NCBI RefSeq assembly: GCF_009680455.1
Contig: NZ_WKRD01000002.1
Coordinates: 124,001 to 188,000 of the forward strand
Direction: 5' to 3'
Origin: Lachnospira eligens
GTDB lineage: Bacteria > Bacillota > Clostridia > Lachnospirales > Lachnospiraceae
DNA length: 64,000 nucleotides
The position numbers and the translations under genes were made by a program. Positions 39,685-48,809 of the stretch are shown here, one piece after another; within the stretch, counting starts at the first letter, position 1; each line of letters starts with the position of its first letter. The notes under the pieces are model-generated. The model did not search any database and was not told the origin of the DNA. It saw only the letters and a program-made list of their open reading frames with translations.

Positions 39685-40692
39685 TTACTTATTAGTCTCT
39701 TCTATAAATCTTTCAAGCTGCTTCTTAGCTAATCCGCTCTTAATAATTTCTCTTGCCTTCTCAACACCTTCCTTCATTGTAATACCATCTGAAGCAAGAT
39801 ATATAGCAGCACCTGCATTAAGAAGTACAACATCTGTCTTAGGTCCTTCTGCACCATCAAGAATATCTCTTGCAATCTTGGCATTAACTGCCGGCTCACC
39901 TCCTACAAGATCTTCCTTCTTGCATCTTGTAAATCCAAAATCCTCTGGTTTTATAGTATATGATTTGAACTCATCACCTTTGAACTCGCAGACCTTTGTA
40001 TCAGCACTTAAAGATATTTCATCTATACTGTCCATTCCATATATTGTCATGGCTCTTTTGCAGCCTAAATTATGTAATACATGAGCAAGTGGCTCAACAA
40101 GCTCCTCACTATACACTCCAAAAAGTTGCATAGAAGCTCCTGCCGGATTAGCCAGCGGTCCAAGTATGTTGAATAATGTACGGATTCCTATTTCCTTTCT
40201 CACACCCCCAACAAATCTCATAGCCGGATGATACTTCTGTGCAAACAGAAAACATATATTAATATCCTTAAGAATCTGTGCCATCCTTGCCGGAGCTGCA
40301 TCTATCTTAACTCCAAGAGCCTCTAAACAGTCTGCTGTACCACATTTGCTTGAAGCAGCTCTGTTACCATGCTTTGCAACTGGAATTCCAGCTGCTGATA
40401 CTATGATAGAAGCTAAAGTTGATATATTAATTGAATTAGAACCATCTCCGCCTGTTCCAACGATTTCAAGAACATCCATATCATTTAAGAACTTCTCACA
40501 GTGTGCTCTTAAAACTCTGGCTGCTGCTGTAATCTCGTCAATAGTCTCTCCCTTTGCTGCCAGAGCTGTAAGAAACGCTGCCTTCTGTGCATCAGTGGCT
40601 TCTCCTGTCATAATCTCTTCCATTACATCATTCATCTGCCCAGCTGTTAAATCTTCCTTTTTAACGAGCTTTGCAATAGCTTCTTTAATCAT
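39685..40692 (-). CDS. trpD: Anthranilate phosphoribosyltransferase
   Basis: A 335-residue enzyme joining anthranilate to PRPP in tryptophan synthesis. The PRPP loop [16 protein letters not shown] is near residue 79, and [12 protein letters not shown] and [15 protein letters not shown] follow. AGGAGG lies before the ATG. It is alone: its neighbours are not trp genes, while trpB and trpA lie 22 kb away. A stand-alone TrpD could also have a related phosphoribosyltransferase role. Confidence 0.92.
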   Translation of the reverse strand: MIKEAIAKLVKKEDLTAGQMNDVMEEIMTGEATDAQKAAFLTALAAKGETIDEITAAARVLRAHCEKFLNDMDVLEIVGTGGDGSNSINISTLASIIVSAAGIPVAKHGNRAASSKCGTADCLEALGVKIDAAPARMAQILKDINICFLFAQKYHPAMRFVGGVRKEIGIRTLFNILGPLANPAGASMQLFGVYSEELVEPLAHVLHNLGCKRAMTIYGMDSIDEISLSADTKVCEFKGDEFKSYTIKPEDFGFTRCKKEDLVGGEPAVNAKIARDILDGAEGPKTDVVLLNAGAAIYLASDGITMKEGVEKAREIIKSGLAKKQLERFIEETNK

Positions 40693-40742
40693 ATTACCTT
40701 AGCCTCCTATAAACATATCTAAATGATAGCTTTAGTGTATTA

Positions 40743-41930
40743 CTATAACGCCGTACTGTCAATCCATAACAGCTTGCAAAGGTTATCTGTCTCAAACACA
40801 TCATCAAAAAGAAAAGACTCATAAAGTGCTTCCATATTATCCTCTGAGTACTCTACCTGTCTTGAAAAAATATGCACTGTATCTATTCTATCTTCAAATG
40901 TAAACCTCTTATGCTTTCTATACCATACAAGCATGTCCATCTGACGGAGTATAAGATAATTAGTAACAAACATTTTAGCTTTACCAACCACATCATAATC
41001 ATATACAGCCTTGGCAAAATACCGGAACACAAGATATGTTATAAAGTTCCTGTACTCATACTCTCTTTCAAGCATCGCTGTCATGAATTCTTCTTTGGTC
41101 TCCTGATACTGCTCATTATCCATATTCTCATGGAAAGTCTCTGTCATCTCAGCTAATATCTGTTCCCAGCGTGTATTAAGCACCTCCATATCCTCATACG
41201 GATACATAATGTTTCTTATACATTCCCAAACATCAACATCACCAAATTCATCGCTTTCTGATTCATCATTCATTTCCATAAGAATATGTTCTATATCACT
41301 TCTTCCAAATGTATTGACATACTCCTTAAGTGCGTCATACTCATCATTATTAATATATTCCTGTATTGATGCACAATATTTTAATATTACAACCAGCTTC
41401 TCATTAATTGACATCTCCGGCATATCAAGGATCTTAAATATTTCATCTCTTGCCTTAAATATCCTGACAGCGTAAGCACTGTCGTACTCATCATCCTCTG
41501 AATATTCCTCATCACACGGCTTTAATACAGTTGTAAATGTTTTGTTTTCAGAAAATATAATTCTTTCCGCTTCCTCACATGCAAGCCCGATACCGCTTTC
41601 TTTGATTTCTCCATAATATTCAGAATATCTTGGGAACTGGTCACACACAACAGACAAATGCTCTGCTCCCAGTTCTTTATGAATTGTACATAATCCACAC
41701 TTATCTAACAAACCGCAATGTCCATCTACGAGTTTAAAGCAATTCGAACCATCTTCACTTTTAGTAATTGATTCTCTTATCCTGTCTCCAAGCTCGCCAT
41801 CAAGACTCATATAATAATTATAAGTATCATCATCAATATCTATCTCCCAGCCGCCAACACAACAGTTGTCTTTACATTCTGAAGTTATACAGTGGAACTG
41901 GTCATAATAGAATGGAACTCTGAGTTTCAT
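40743..41930 (-). CDS. FliB-like cysteine-cluster protein (flagellin lysine N-methylase family)
   Basis: About 395 residues. The N-terminal 110 residues carry a cysteine set (CKDNCC, CGLLDKCGLC, CDQFPRY, then LACEEA) typical of the FliB/YkgJ family, thought to hold an Fe-S cluster. FliB methylates lysines of flagellin in Salmonella. No flagellar gene is nearby, so the substrate is unknown; the family also includes proteins of unproven function. ATG 41930 matches the family start MKLRVPFYY; the longer frame overlaps ybaK. Confidence 0.75.
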   Translation of the reverse strand: MKLRVPFYYDQFHCITSECKDNCCVGGWEIDIDDDTYNYYMSLDGELGDRIRESITKSEDGSNCFKLVDGHCGLLDKCGLCTIHKELGAEHLSVVCDQFPRYSEYYGEIKESGIGLACEEAERIIFSENKTFTTVLKPCDEEYSEDDEYDSAYAVRIFKARDEIFKILDMPEMSINEKLVVILKYCASIQEYINNDEYDALKEYVNTFGRSDIEHILMEMNDESESDEFGDVDVWECIRNIMYPYEDMEVLNTRWEQILAEMTETFHENMDNEQYQETKEEFMTAMLEREYEYRNFITYLVFRYFAKAVYDYDVVGKAKMFVTNYLILRQMDMLVWYRKHKRFTFEDRIDTVHIFSRQVEYSEDNMEALYESFLFDDVFETDNLCKLLWIDSTAL

Positions 41931-41946
41931 AATCCTTATCTTCTCC

Positions 41947-42429
41947 TTAGTCTGTAACGATATCAGCAATCTGATATCTTATAACTTTATCTACATCAGA
42001 CAGCTTAACTTCTACCTGATGTCCGATTTTACCGGCACTAAACATTATAGTTTCAAAATCCTCAGCAGTCTTATGAAATGTTGTCGGAAAGAACTTCTTC
42101 ATTCCTATAGGCGAACAGCCCCCATGCACATATCCTGTAAGGGGCAGTAATTCTTTTGATTTAATCATCTCTATTGATTTCTCTCCAACAGCCTTCGCTG
42201 CTTTCTTCAAATCCAGTTCCTTATTAACAGGAACAACAAATACATAATTCTTACCTGTCTTGCCAACTGTAACAAGTGTCTTGAAAGCCTGTTCCGGATT
42301 CTCATTAAGAACAGCAGCTATTTCATCTCCGCTTAACCCTTCTGCATCTGGACACACATGTGTCTTATAAGGTACTTTTTTCTGGTCAAGCACTCTGCAT
42401 ACATTAGTCTTATCATCTGATTTTCCCAT
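41947..42429 (-). CDS. ybaK: Cys-tRNA(Pro)/Cys-tRNA(Cys) deacylase YbaK/EbsC
   Basis: A 160-residue trans-editing protein that removes cysteine misloaded on tRNA-Pro. The family lysine lies in EQAFKTLVTVGKTG, and GYVHGGCSPIGMKK is the characteristic glycine loop. AGAGG precedes the ATG. It is 21 nt from murI. Confidence 0.93.
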   Translation of the reverse strand: MGKSDDKTNVCRVLDQKKVPYKTHVCPDAEGLSGDEIAAVLNENPEQAFKTLVTVGKTGKNYVFVVPVNKELDLKKAAKAVGEKSIEMIKSKELLPLTGYVHGGCSPIGMKKFFPTTFHKTAEDFETIMFSAGKIGHQVEVKLSDVDKVIRYQIADIVTD

Positions 42430-42450
42430 AATTACATTCCTCTGGCAATT

Positions 42451-43248
42451 CTATATCTGTCTCATTCTCTCAAGTCGTTCATGAAGCTTTTTTATATGTT
42501 TCATCTCAGCTTCACTCTCCATTTTTCTATCCGAATAATAATATTCTACTGTGCCTTTTTTCCCTTTATCTTCCTCTTTAAATATTCCTTTTTTCACAAC
42601 AGTATTCTTAAGATTATTAGATACACCTGTATTTCCATCAACCATCTCTAAATCATCCGGAAACAGCTTTGAAAATGAATCCTTAAAATAGTTAAAATGT
42701 GTACACCCTAGCACAAGTTCAGAATAATCATTAAGATTGTATGGAGCAAATTCAGATTTTAAATAATCAGTAACATCTGAAGAGTCAAAATCATCATCCT
42801 GTGCAAATCTTACAAGCTTAGGAAGTGCCACAACGTCAACGATATGCTTATTATCATATTTATCTACAAGTTTCTTTAACTTCTCACCTTTTGCCGTGAC
42901 AGGAGTTGATACAACCATAACTCTTTTTCCTGATTCATGAATGTGCTCAACTGCCGGTTTTACAGCTGGCTCTATTCCAATTATTGGCAGCTTATACTTT
43001 TCTCTTAGATATGAGATTGCTGCACTTGTTGCAGTATTGCAGGCAAGCACAATTGCCTGACATCCCTTATCAACAAGAAATCCAACAGCATGGTCGACAA
43101 GCTTTCTTACTTCTTCTTTTGTTTTCTCCCCATATGGAACATTATCCACATCAGCATAAAATATGTAATCCGCCTCTGGCATGATAATCATTGCCTGATG
43201 AAGCACTGAAAGACCACCTATGCCTGAGTCAAATATTCCTATCTTCAT
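42451..43248 (-). CDS. murI: Glutamate racemase
   Basis: A 265-residue cofactor-independent racemase providing D-Glu for peptidoglycan. The two catalytic cysteines are in LACNTATSAA and LGCTHFNYF; the start IFDSGIGGLSVL and VPYGEKT are conserved. It feeds MurD, encoded in the division cluster. Confidence 0.96.
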   Translation of the reverse strand: MKIGIFDSGIGGLSVLHQAMIIMPEADYIFYADVDNVPYGEKTKEEVRKLVDHAVGFLVDKGCQAIVLACNTATSAAISYLREKYKLPIIGIEPAVKPAVEHIHESGKRVMVVSTPVTAKGEKLKKLVDKYDNKHIVDVVALPKLVRFAQDDDFDSSDVTDYLKSEFAPYNLNDYSELVLGCTHFNYFKDSFSKLFPDDLEMVDGNTGVSNNLKNTVVKKGIFKEEDKGKKGTVEYYYSDRKMESEAEMKHIKKLHERLERMRQI

Positions 43249-43269
43249 ATTACCATAAACCTCTATATT

Positions 43270-43674
43270 CTAATCATTATATACTTTACAATAAACGATC
43301 ATTTTATCCTTTAATATCTTAACCCTGCTAGGTCTTATCTCTCCAGCAAATATCTTATCTGCGAAACCTGTAAACAGATACTTCTGTAACAGCACCTTAA
43401 GCTGCTTGTTACCAGATCTTCTTATAGCTGATACCATCCATACAGCTACAAAACACAACGGCCATACCCACACAGGAATATACTGCATAATTGTAAGTGC
43501 ATATCTTCCTGCAAGCGCAAACCCTATTGCACAGAATATAACAACATATACCACAGCCCATATATAAGCCTTTACCCAACCGACAGCACCAAGCACCTTA
43601 AGTCTGTTAGTTATCTTTCTGTAATTCTCTGATTCCTCTGCTGTTATTGACAGTTCTATTATCTCCATAAACAA
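43270..43674 (-). CDS. Small membrane protein of unknown function
   Basis: A 134-residue protein with two or three hydrophobic helices (about 36-56 and 62-84), then a basic cytosolic tail ending in a short beta-rich stretch (RVKILKDKMIVYCKV). I do not recognise the family. The frame opens at TTG 43674, 6 nt after AAAGG; ATG two codons later is also possible. It is likely co-transcribed with murI. Confidence 0.65.
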   Translation of the reverse strand: MFMEIIELSITAEESENYRKITNRLKVLGAVGWVKAYIWAVVYVVIFCAIGFALAGRYALTIMQYIPVWVWPLCFVAVWMVSAIRRSGNKQLKVLLQKYLFTGFADKIFAGEIRPSRVKILKDKMIVYCKVYND

Positions 43675-43770
43675 GTCATACCTTTCTTAGCATTTAATAA
43701 TAATTATAAGCCCTCATGTCAAAGTATTCAAGATACTTTCACTTCTCCATTTTCATCATATCTTATAAAA

Positions 43771-43818
43771 GCTTTCCCCGCATACGCTGAAAATCAATTC
43801 ACCGCATACGGGGAAAGC
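43771..43818 (-). terminator. Hairpin after the 55-residue ORF, probable terminator
   Basis: GCTTTCCCCG pairs with CGGGGAAAGC (10 bp) around a 28-nt loop; the minus strand continues CTTTTATAAG. CCGCATACG is repeated directly at 43778-43786 and 43802-43810. Confidence 0.55.
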
Positions 43819-43848
43819 CCTTTTACTGATTTCTTCTAAACAGACTGA

Positions 43849-44016
43849 TTAATAGTCACTCAGAACATCTTCCACATGCTTAATAGAAATCTCTAAAAAA
43901 TTGGATATTTCATAATCTGGAACACCATTATCATGAAGTATGAATATAAGTTCTTCCATACTCGTTCCCTTACGGCGTTCCATCATAATAAAATGTTTAA
44001 CCTGAGTCTCGTCCAT
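43849..44016 (-). CDS. 55-residue helix-turn-helix-like small protein
   Basis: A small frame missed by usual length cut-offs. It starts with ATG 44016, 6 nt after GAGG, and encodes MDETQVKHFIMMERRKGTS followed by a segment (PDYEISNFLEISIKHVEDVL) resembling a sigma-70 region 4-type helix-turn-helix. It is flanked downstream by a terminator-like hairpin and upstream by an A/T-rich stretch, so it looks monocistronic. Function unknown; it could be a small DNA-binding or anti-sigma-like protein. Confidence 0.6.
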   Translation of the reverse strand: MDETQVKHFIMMERRKGTSMEELIFILHDNGVPDYEISNFLEISIKHVEDVLSDY

Positions 44017-44115
44017 ACCACACCTCACATATCACACATTATTAAATTATTCCGTATCGAAACTTTTCAACATTATATCAGATACATTTCTGATTAGTCA
44101 ATAGAATAGCCTTAC

Positions 44116-45903
44116 TTACTGATTGTTCTTTCCAATAATCTTCTTTAACATATGTACCCTGTTAAATGGAAATGAAAAATAATACCCATCAACAAAATCT
44201 GTAGTCTTTGCAATTATTTCCCTTGCTATCTGAATACCAGTCTCTTCTCCCTCTTCTTTTGACATATCAGCTCTGTATCTTGAAAGAATCTCATCAGTAA
44301 CATTAATACCTGTCATCTCATTTTTCATGAATGTTGCATTTCGAAGACTTACAAATGGCATTATTCCACAAAGAATCCTTGCCCCTGTCTGTTCTTTAAT
44401 CTGTCTGAGTCTGTCTATATCTTCATCAGAAAATACAGGCTGCGTCATAAAAAATGTGGCTCCCGCCTCCATTTTTTTCTTAACACGCTCAAGTTCCACT
44501 TTAAAATTAACCCTTCCCTGATTAATTGCTCCACCATATATAACCGGTTTCCCGGCAAACTGTTCCTGATTCATATCACTTATTATATTCATAAGTCCAA
44601 CTGAATCGAAGTTAAACACACTCTTTACAGACGCTCTTACAACTGATGGTATGGGATCACCGGTAATAACGAGAAAATTATTAATATCATTTATATGTGC
44701 TCCCAAAAGCTGTGAACGCATTGCTATAGCATTCTTGTCACGACAGCATATGTGCGGCATAACACACATTCCCGTTTCTCTCGAAACCTTTTCTGCCATA
44801 AGTATTGAATCTGCACGTGTTCTTCCTGATGGTGAATCCGGAAATGTAAGCACATCAACTCCGCTTTCCTTCATCAAAAAAGCAGCATCCATAATCTTCT
44901 CATCATCAATTCCAAGCGGAGGAGCAAGTTCTACAGCAATCAGTTTTCTTCCTTCTTTTCCTTTATAGAAAGAAACATCATTTGCAGTTTTCTTTTCTGA
45001 TATCTCTTCTTCTATGGAAGCATTTTTCATATGAACAACATCAGCAGTTTTTAAAACCATCTGTCTTATATATTCAGGTGTTGTTCCACAACAGCCGCCA
45101 ATAATATCAGCTCCATCCTCAGCCAGATCATGCATAATCTGTGAAAAATATGCTGCATTGTTATCATCAAATACCATTCGACCGCTTACAACCTGTGGAT
45201 ATCCTGCATTTGGAAGCACCGCAAAATACTTGTCATTCCTGTTAATAAGGCTCTGCACAAGCTTCTTCATATGTCCCGGACCAACTCCGCAGTTAAATCC
45301 ACATGCATCAATATATGAATTTTTCTCAGCTTCTTCAATCAGCTTTCTTGCACTAAAGCCTGCACTGCTATAGCCAAACTGATTGATTGCAAACTGAGTT
45401 ATAACAAATCCGTTTTCTCCTGCATTTTCAATTGCTTTATCAATAAATCCCAGTTCTGGAAATGTTTCAAAAACAAATATATCAACGCCACATTCCTTAA
45501 AAACATTAACTATATCAACATACTCTTTTTCAATATGCTCTTTTTCAATCATATTTTCACCAGGAATAGGGCCAATATCAGCTGCTACAAGCACATCTGT
45601 CCCCTTTACGGCTTCCCTTGCAATGTCAACGGCATTTTTAATATTATTTCTTACCTCATCAAATCCCGCTCCAAGACACACGGTATTACTTGCAAATGTA
45701 TTAGTTCTGATAATCTTAGCACCAGCTTCAATATATTCTTTATGAATTGCCAGTACTCTGTCTGAAGCCTGTAAATTTGCCAGCTCAGGCAGGCTGCCCG
45801 TATCATACTTCTTAGCATAGTATGTTCCAAACGCACCATCTGCCACCAGTATTTCACTCTTTAATCTGTCATATAATATTCCTGCTGTTCCTGTATACTT
45901 CAT
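44116..45903 (-). CDS. Bifunctional homocysteine S-methyltransferase / methylenetetrahydrofolate reductase
   Basis: About 595 residues, YitJ type. The N-terminal half (about 1-290) is a zinc-dependent homocysteine methyltransferase with DGAFGTYY, RTNTFASN, the zinc cysteines at FNCGVGPG (near 204) and GGCCGTTP (near 271). The C-terminal half (about 320-595) is a MetF-like TIM barrel with NFLVITGDP and FFMTQPVFS. Together they would make methyl-THF and methionine. ATG 45903 follows AAGGGG. The cobalamin-binding parts of full MetH are absent. Confidence 0.94.
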   Translation of the reverse strand: MKYTGTAGILYDRLKSEILVADGAFGTYYAKKYDTGSLPELANLQASDRVLAIHKEYIEAGAKIIRTNTFASNTVCLGAGFDEVRNNIKNAVDIAREAVKGTDVLVAADIGPIPGENMIEKEHIEKEYVDIVNVFKECGVDIFVFETFPELGFIDKAIENAGENGFVITQFAINQFGYSSAGFSARKLIEEAEKNSYIDACGFNCGVGPGHMKKLVQSLINRNDKYFAVLPNAGYPQVVSGRMVFDDNNAAYFSQIMHDLAEDGADIIGGCCGTTPEYIRQMVLKTADVVHMKNASIEEEISEKKTANDVSFYKGKEGRKLIAVELAPPLGIDDEKIMDAAFLMKESGVDVLTFPDSPSGRTRADSILMAEKVSRETGMCVMPHICCRDKNAIAMRSQLLGAHINDINNFLVITGDPIPSVVRASVKSVFNFDSVGLMNIISDMNQEQFAGKPVIYGGAINQGRVNFKVELERVKKKMEAGATFFMTQPVFSDEDIDRLRQIKEQTGARILCGIMPFVSLRNATFMKNEMTGINVTDEILSRYRADMSKEEGEETGIQIAREIIAKTTDFVDGYYFSFPFNRVHMLKKIIGKNNQ

Positions 45904-45934
45904 GCCCAGTCCCCTTATCTTTAACATTCAACTT

Positions 45935-45965
45935 AAAAAAGGAGCCACCTTATATAAGTGACTCC
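45935..45965 (-). terminator. Terminator of the purine permease gene
   Basis: GGAGTCAC pairs with GTGGCTCC (one T-G pair) and is followed by six T on the minus strand, about 40 nt after the permease stop. Confidence 0.85.
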
Positions 45966-46003
45966 AAAATTGTATCATTATTAAGTTTAATTTGCACTAA
46001 AAA

Positions 46004-47359
46004 TTAAAGGAAAATATACTTCAATATGAACAGCAATGCAAGCACATACATAAGCGGAGTAATCTTCTTAGCCTTTCCAGCAACAAGATTAACAATAACA
46101 TACGAAATAACACCAACTGCAATACCTTCTGAAATGCTGTACATAAGCGGCATACAGATAAGGCAGAGGTAAGCCGGTATACTCTCTGTTAAATCATTAA
46201 AATCAATTTCAACAACCGCACTAACCATAAGGAATCCTACAAAAATAAGTGCCGGAGCTGTTGCAAATCCAGGAATTGTAGTAAATACAGGTGCAAATAT
46301 AATTGCAATAAGGAATAAGAAACCTGTTACAACTGAAGAAAGTCCTGTTCTTCCGCCTTCTGCAACACCTGATGAGCTCTCAACAAATGTTGTTGTTGTA
46401 GAAGTACCAAGGATGGCTCCTGCACTTGTTGCGATAGCATCAGCTAAAAGAGCCTGCTTAATTCTAGGAAGTCTTCCGTTCTCATCAAGCATTTTAGCCT
46501 TATTGGCAACACCGATAAGTGTTCCAAGTGTATCAAACATGTCAACAAAAAGGAATGAGCACATAATAACAATAAAATCTAATATATTAATATTAAGACC
46601 CTTAAGGTTAAAGCACTGTCCAAATGTCAGGCTGATAGCTGTGACATCAAAGCTTCTCCATGAAGGAATAAGTGAATAGAATCCTGCTGCCGCATCAACC
46701 TTATAAAGTCCTGTAAGCTGGCAGATAATACCAAGCACCCATGTTGCAACGATACCGATAAGGATAGAACCCTTAACATGCTTTACATAAAGAATAGCTA
46801 TGATAAATGTACCGATAACTGCAAGTAAAGCACCTATTCCTACTGTGTTAAAATTAGTTCTGAAATTAACAACAGTAACCTTTGTTGACTCACTTGCAAC
46901 AACTAGGTTAGCACCCTGAAGTCCGATAAATGCCACAAAAAGACCGATACCTACTGATACACCCTTCTTTAATGTTGTAGGAATTGCGTTAAATATAGCT
47001 TCACGAACATTAGTAAGTGAAAGCACAATAAATACAAGTCCTTCAACAAATACAGCAAAAAGTGCTACTTTCCAGCTATATCCCATGCTTCCGCATACTG
47101 TATACGCAAAATATGCGTTAAGTCCAAGTCCTGGAGCAAGCGCAAAAGGATAATTAGCAAGAAAAGCCATTGCAAAACAACCTATAGCAGATGCTATTGC
47201 AGTCGCCATAAGAATTGCATTAGAATCCATTCCTGATGCTGACAGGATAGATGGATTAACAGCCAGAATATAAGCCATTGTCATAAATGTTGTAATTCCA
47301 GCTACAACCTCAGTTCTTACACTGGTGTTGTTTTCCTTAAGTTTGAACAATTTGTCCAT
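46004..47359 (-). CDS. AzgA/PbuG-type guanine/hypoxanthine permease
   Basis: About 451 residues of a purine:proton symporter of the NCS2-related AzgA group, with about 12 to 14 helices. Diagnostic pieces are EVVAGITTFMTMAYILAVNP at the start, APGLGLNAYFAYTV, and LFVDMFDTLGTLIG with the substrate-binding GTSTTTTFVESSSGVAEGGRTG. The start at 47359 has GGAGG 5 nt upstream; the longer frame starts in A/T-rich leader. Confidence 0.93.
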   Translation of the reverse strand: MDKLFKLKENNTSVRTEVVAGITTFMTMAYILAVNPSILSASGMDSNAILMATAIASAIGCFAMAFLANYPFALAPGLGLNAYFAYTVCGSMGYSWKVALFAVFVEGLVFIVLSLTNVREAIFNAIPTTLKKGVSVGIGLFVAFIGLQGANLVVASESTKVTVVNFRTNFNTVGIGALLAVIGTFIIAILYVKHVKGSILIGIVATWVLGIICQLTGLYKVDAAAGFYSLIPSWRSFDVTAISLTFGQCFNLKGLNINILDFIVIMCSFLFVDMFDTLGTLIGVANKAKMLDENGRLPRIKQALLADAIATSAGAILGTSTTTTFVESSSGVAEGGRTGLSSVVTGFLFLIAIIFAPVFTTIPGFATAPALIFVGFLMVSAVVEIDFNDLTESIPAYLCLICMPLMYSISEGIAVGVISYVIVNLVAGKAKKITPLMYVLALLFILKYIFL

Positions 47360-47591
47360 TTCAACCTCCATAATTTTATAAATATTAAAAATACTTAATA
47401 ATATTAACATATTCTTCTCAATTTTACGACGACTTTTTTATTAGACATATATCTTTTCTAATAAAATCTCCCACTAAAAGGGGGAAGCACATTCAATAGC
47501 AAAATAGTACTATATCATTGTACTTTAGTTACACACCTGTGAATTGGACGTGAACACAGGTTTTGGGATACATCCATTTATGAAAAACATG
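47360..47591 (-). promoter_or_regulatory. Structured leader of the purine permease gene
   Basis: About 230 nt without a gene. It holds an ACCTGTG/CACAGGT hairpin (47535-47561) and a C-rich hairpin at about 47468-47487 whose minus strand is followed by ATTTTATT, giving it a terminator-like look. I searched by eye for the purine riboswitch core and did not find it, so the control mechanism, if any, is unknown. Confidence 0.4.
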
Positions 47592-47638
47592 AATAAAGCC
47601 ATATATGCAGTTGGGAGACCTGCATATATGGCTTTATT
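47592..47638. terminator. Long terminator hairpin after mscL
   Basis: A perfect 19-bp inverted repeat, AATAAAGCCATATATGCAG, around a 9-nt loop, directly after the mscL stop. A/T-rich flanks make it usable in both directions. Confidence 0.8.
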
Positions 47639-48067
47639 TTATTTCTTATCTACTAATTCTGTTGTACAGAAAGGACATCTTGTTGCCTTAACAGATATCT
47701 TGCTGAAGCAGTATGGACAATCCTTTGTAGTTGGAGCCGGTTCTTCTTTCTTCTTACCTAAGCTCATCATCTTGTTCATTGCTTTAACTAAAAGGAACAG
47801 AACAAATGCCATAATAAGGAAGTTAATAACTGCTGTTATGAATGAACCATAATCAAACACAACTCCTCTTATTGTAAATGTACCACCAACAGTAACGCCT
47901 TCTCCATTAGTGCCACCTGTAACCACTGCAATAAGCGGATTAATAAAACTGCTTGTAAGTGCTGTTACAATGCTCTGAAATGCAGCACCGATAATAACAC
48001 CGACTGCCAGATTCATAACATTTCCTTTCAAAGCAAATTCTTTAAATTCGTGAATGAATTTTTTCAT
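47639..48067 (-). CDS. mscL: Large-conductance mechanosensitive channel MscL with C-terminal zinc ribbon
   Basis: About 142 residues. The N-terminus, TM1 (VMNLAVGVIIGAAFQSIV) and TM2 (ITAVINFLIMAFVLFLLV) are typical MscL, the emergency pressure valve. Instead of the usual charged helix alone, the last 26 residues contain CPYC and CPFC (cysteines at about 117, 120, 131, 134), a rubredoxin-like zinc ribbon. GGGAGGAG lies before ATG 48067; the longer frame is unsupported. Confidence 0.95.
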   Translation of the reverse strand: MKKFIHEFKEFALKGNVMNLAVGVIIGAAFQSIVTALTSSFINPLIAVVTGGTNGEGVTVGGTFTIRGVVFDYGSFITAVINFLIMAFVLFLLVKAMNKMMSLGKKKEEPAPTTKDCPYCFSKISVKATRCPFCTTELVDKK

Positions 48068-48109
48068 TGTGTTCTCCTCCCGTATATTATTGATTAATCT
48101 TTGGAACAA

Positions 48110-48796
48110 TTATAATGTCTTTAATTTTCCCCTTATATCCTCTACCGTTTCAACAATATAATCTGCTCCTGCTATCTCAAGCTCCTGTTCTTCTGCAAAA
48201 CCGTATCTTACTCCCATAGAATCAATTCCAGAAGCTTTAGCACCTAATATATCGTCTTTTCTGTCGCCAATCATAATAGACTGTGACTTTGTTTCTGACA
48301 AACTGCCAGTGTCCGCAAGTCCGGCAGCAGCAAGCCTTACAAACACTTCATCAATAACCTGGTTCTTATGTCTGCGTTCTCCACCTTCTAATTCACTTCC
48401 AACAGCAACATCAAAATACTTATCAACATTAAAGTACTCTAATATTCTTGGAACATATATTTCAGGCTTACATGTAGCAAGTGCAATTATATATCCATCA
48501 CTCTTTAATCCTTCAAGCATATCTGCTATCCCGTCAAAAAGAACATTTTCATATATTCCCTTGTCAGAATATCTTTCACGGTAATAATCAACTGCCTTTA
48601 GTGCTTTTTCTTTGTCAAATCCATAAAATTTTTCAAAGCTTTCATCAAGAGGAGGACCTATGAATCTTCGAAGCATCGCCTGGTCATTTTCTTCTATTCC
48701 AAGTTTCTTAAGTGCATGCTGCACACTTTTGGTAATTCCCTCGCTTGAATCTGTAATCGTTCCATCAAGGTCAAATAATATATATCTCTTAGTCAT
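48110..48796 (-). CDS. HAD-superfamily hydrolase, phosphoglycolate phosphatase-like
   Basis: A 228-residue HAD phosphatase. Motif I is LFDLDGTITDSSEG at residues 7-20, an alpha-helical cap follows, motif II is ATCK, and the final acid pair is GDRKDDILGAKASG. The nearest named group is PGP/Gph-like (also pyrophosphatase PpaX-like); substrate not certain. It is the second of two adjacent HAD genes and is followed by mscL. Confidence 0.85.
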   Translation of the reverse strand: MTKRYILFDLDGTITDSSEGITKSVQHALKKLGIEENDQAMLRRFIGPPLDESFEKFYGFDKEKALKAVDYYRERYSDKGIYENVLFDGIADMLEGLKSDGYIIALATCKPEIYVPRILEYFNVDKYFDVAVGSELEGGERRHKNQVIDEVFVRLAAAGLADTGSLSETKSQSIMIGDRKDDILGAKASGIDSMGVRYGFAEEQELEIAGADYIVETVEDIRGKLKTL

Positions 48797-48809
48797 ATTT
48801 TCTCCATTA

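Noticed and set aside
43771..43818. Possible CRISPR-like or tandem repeat (CCGCATACG twice).
   Set aside because: Only two copies exist, inside a hairpin loop; there is no spacer array and no cas gene in the window.
47360..47591. Possible purine riboswitch before the permease gene.
   Set aside because: The conserved core sequences and kissing loops were not found by eye on the minus strand.
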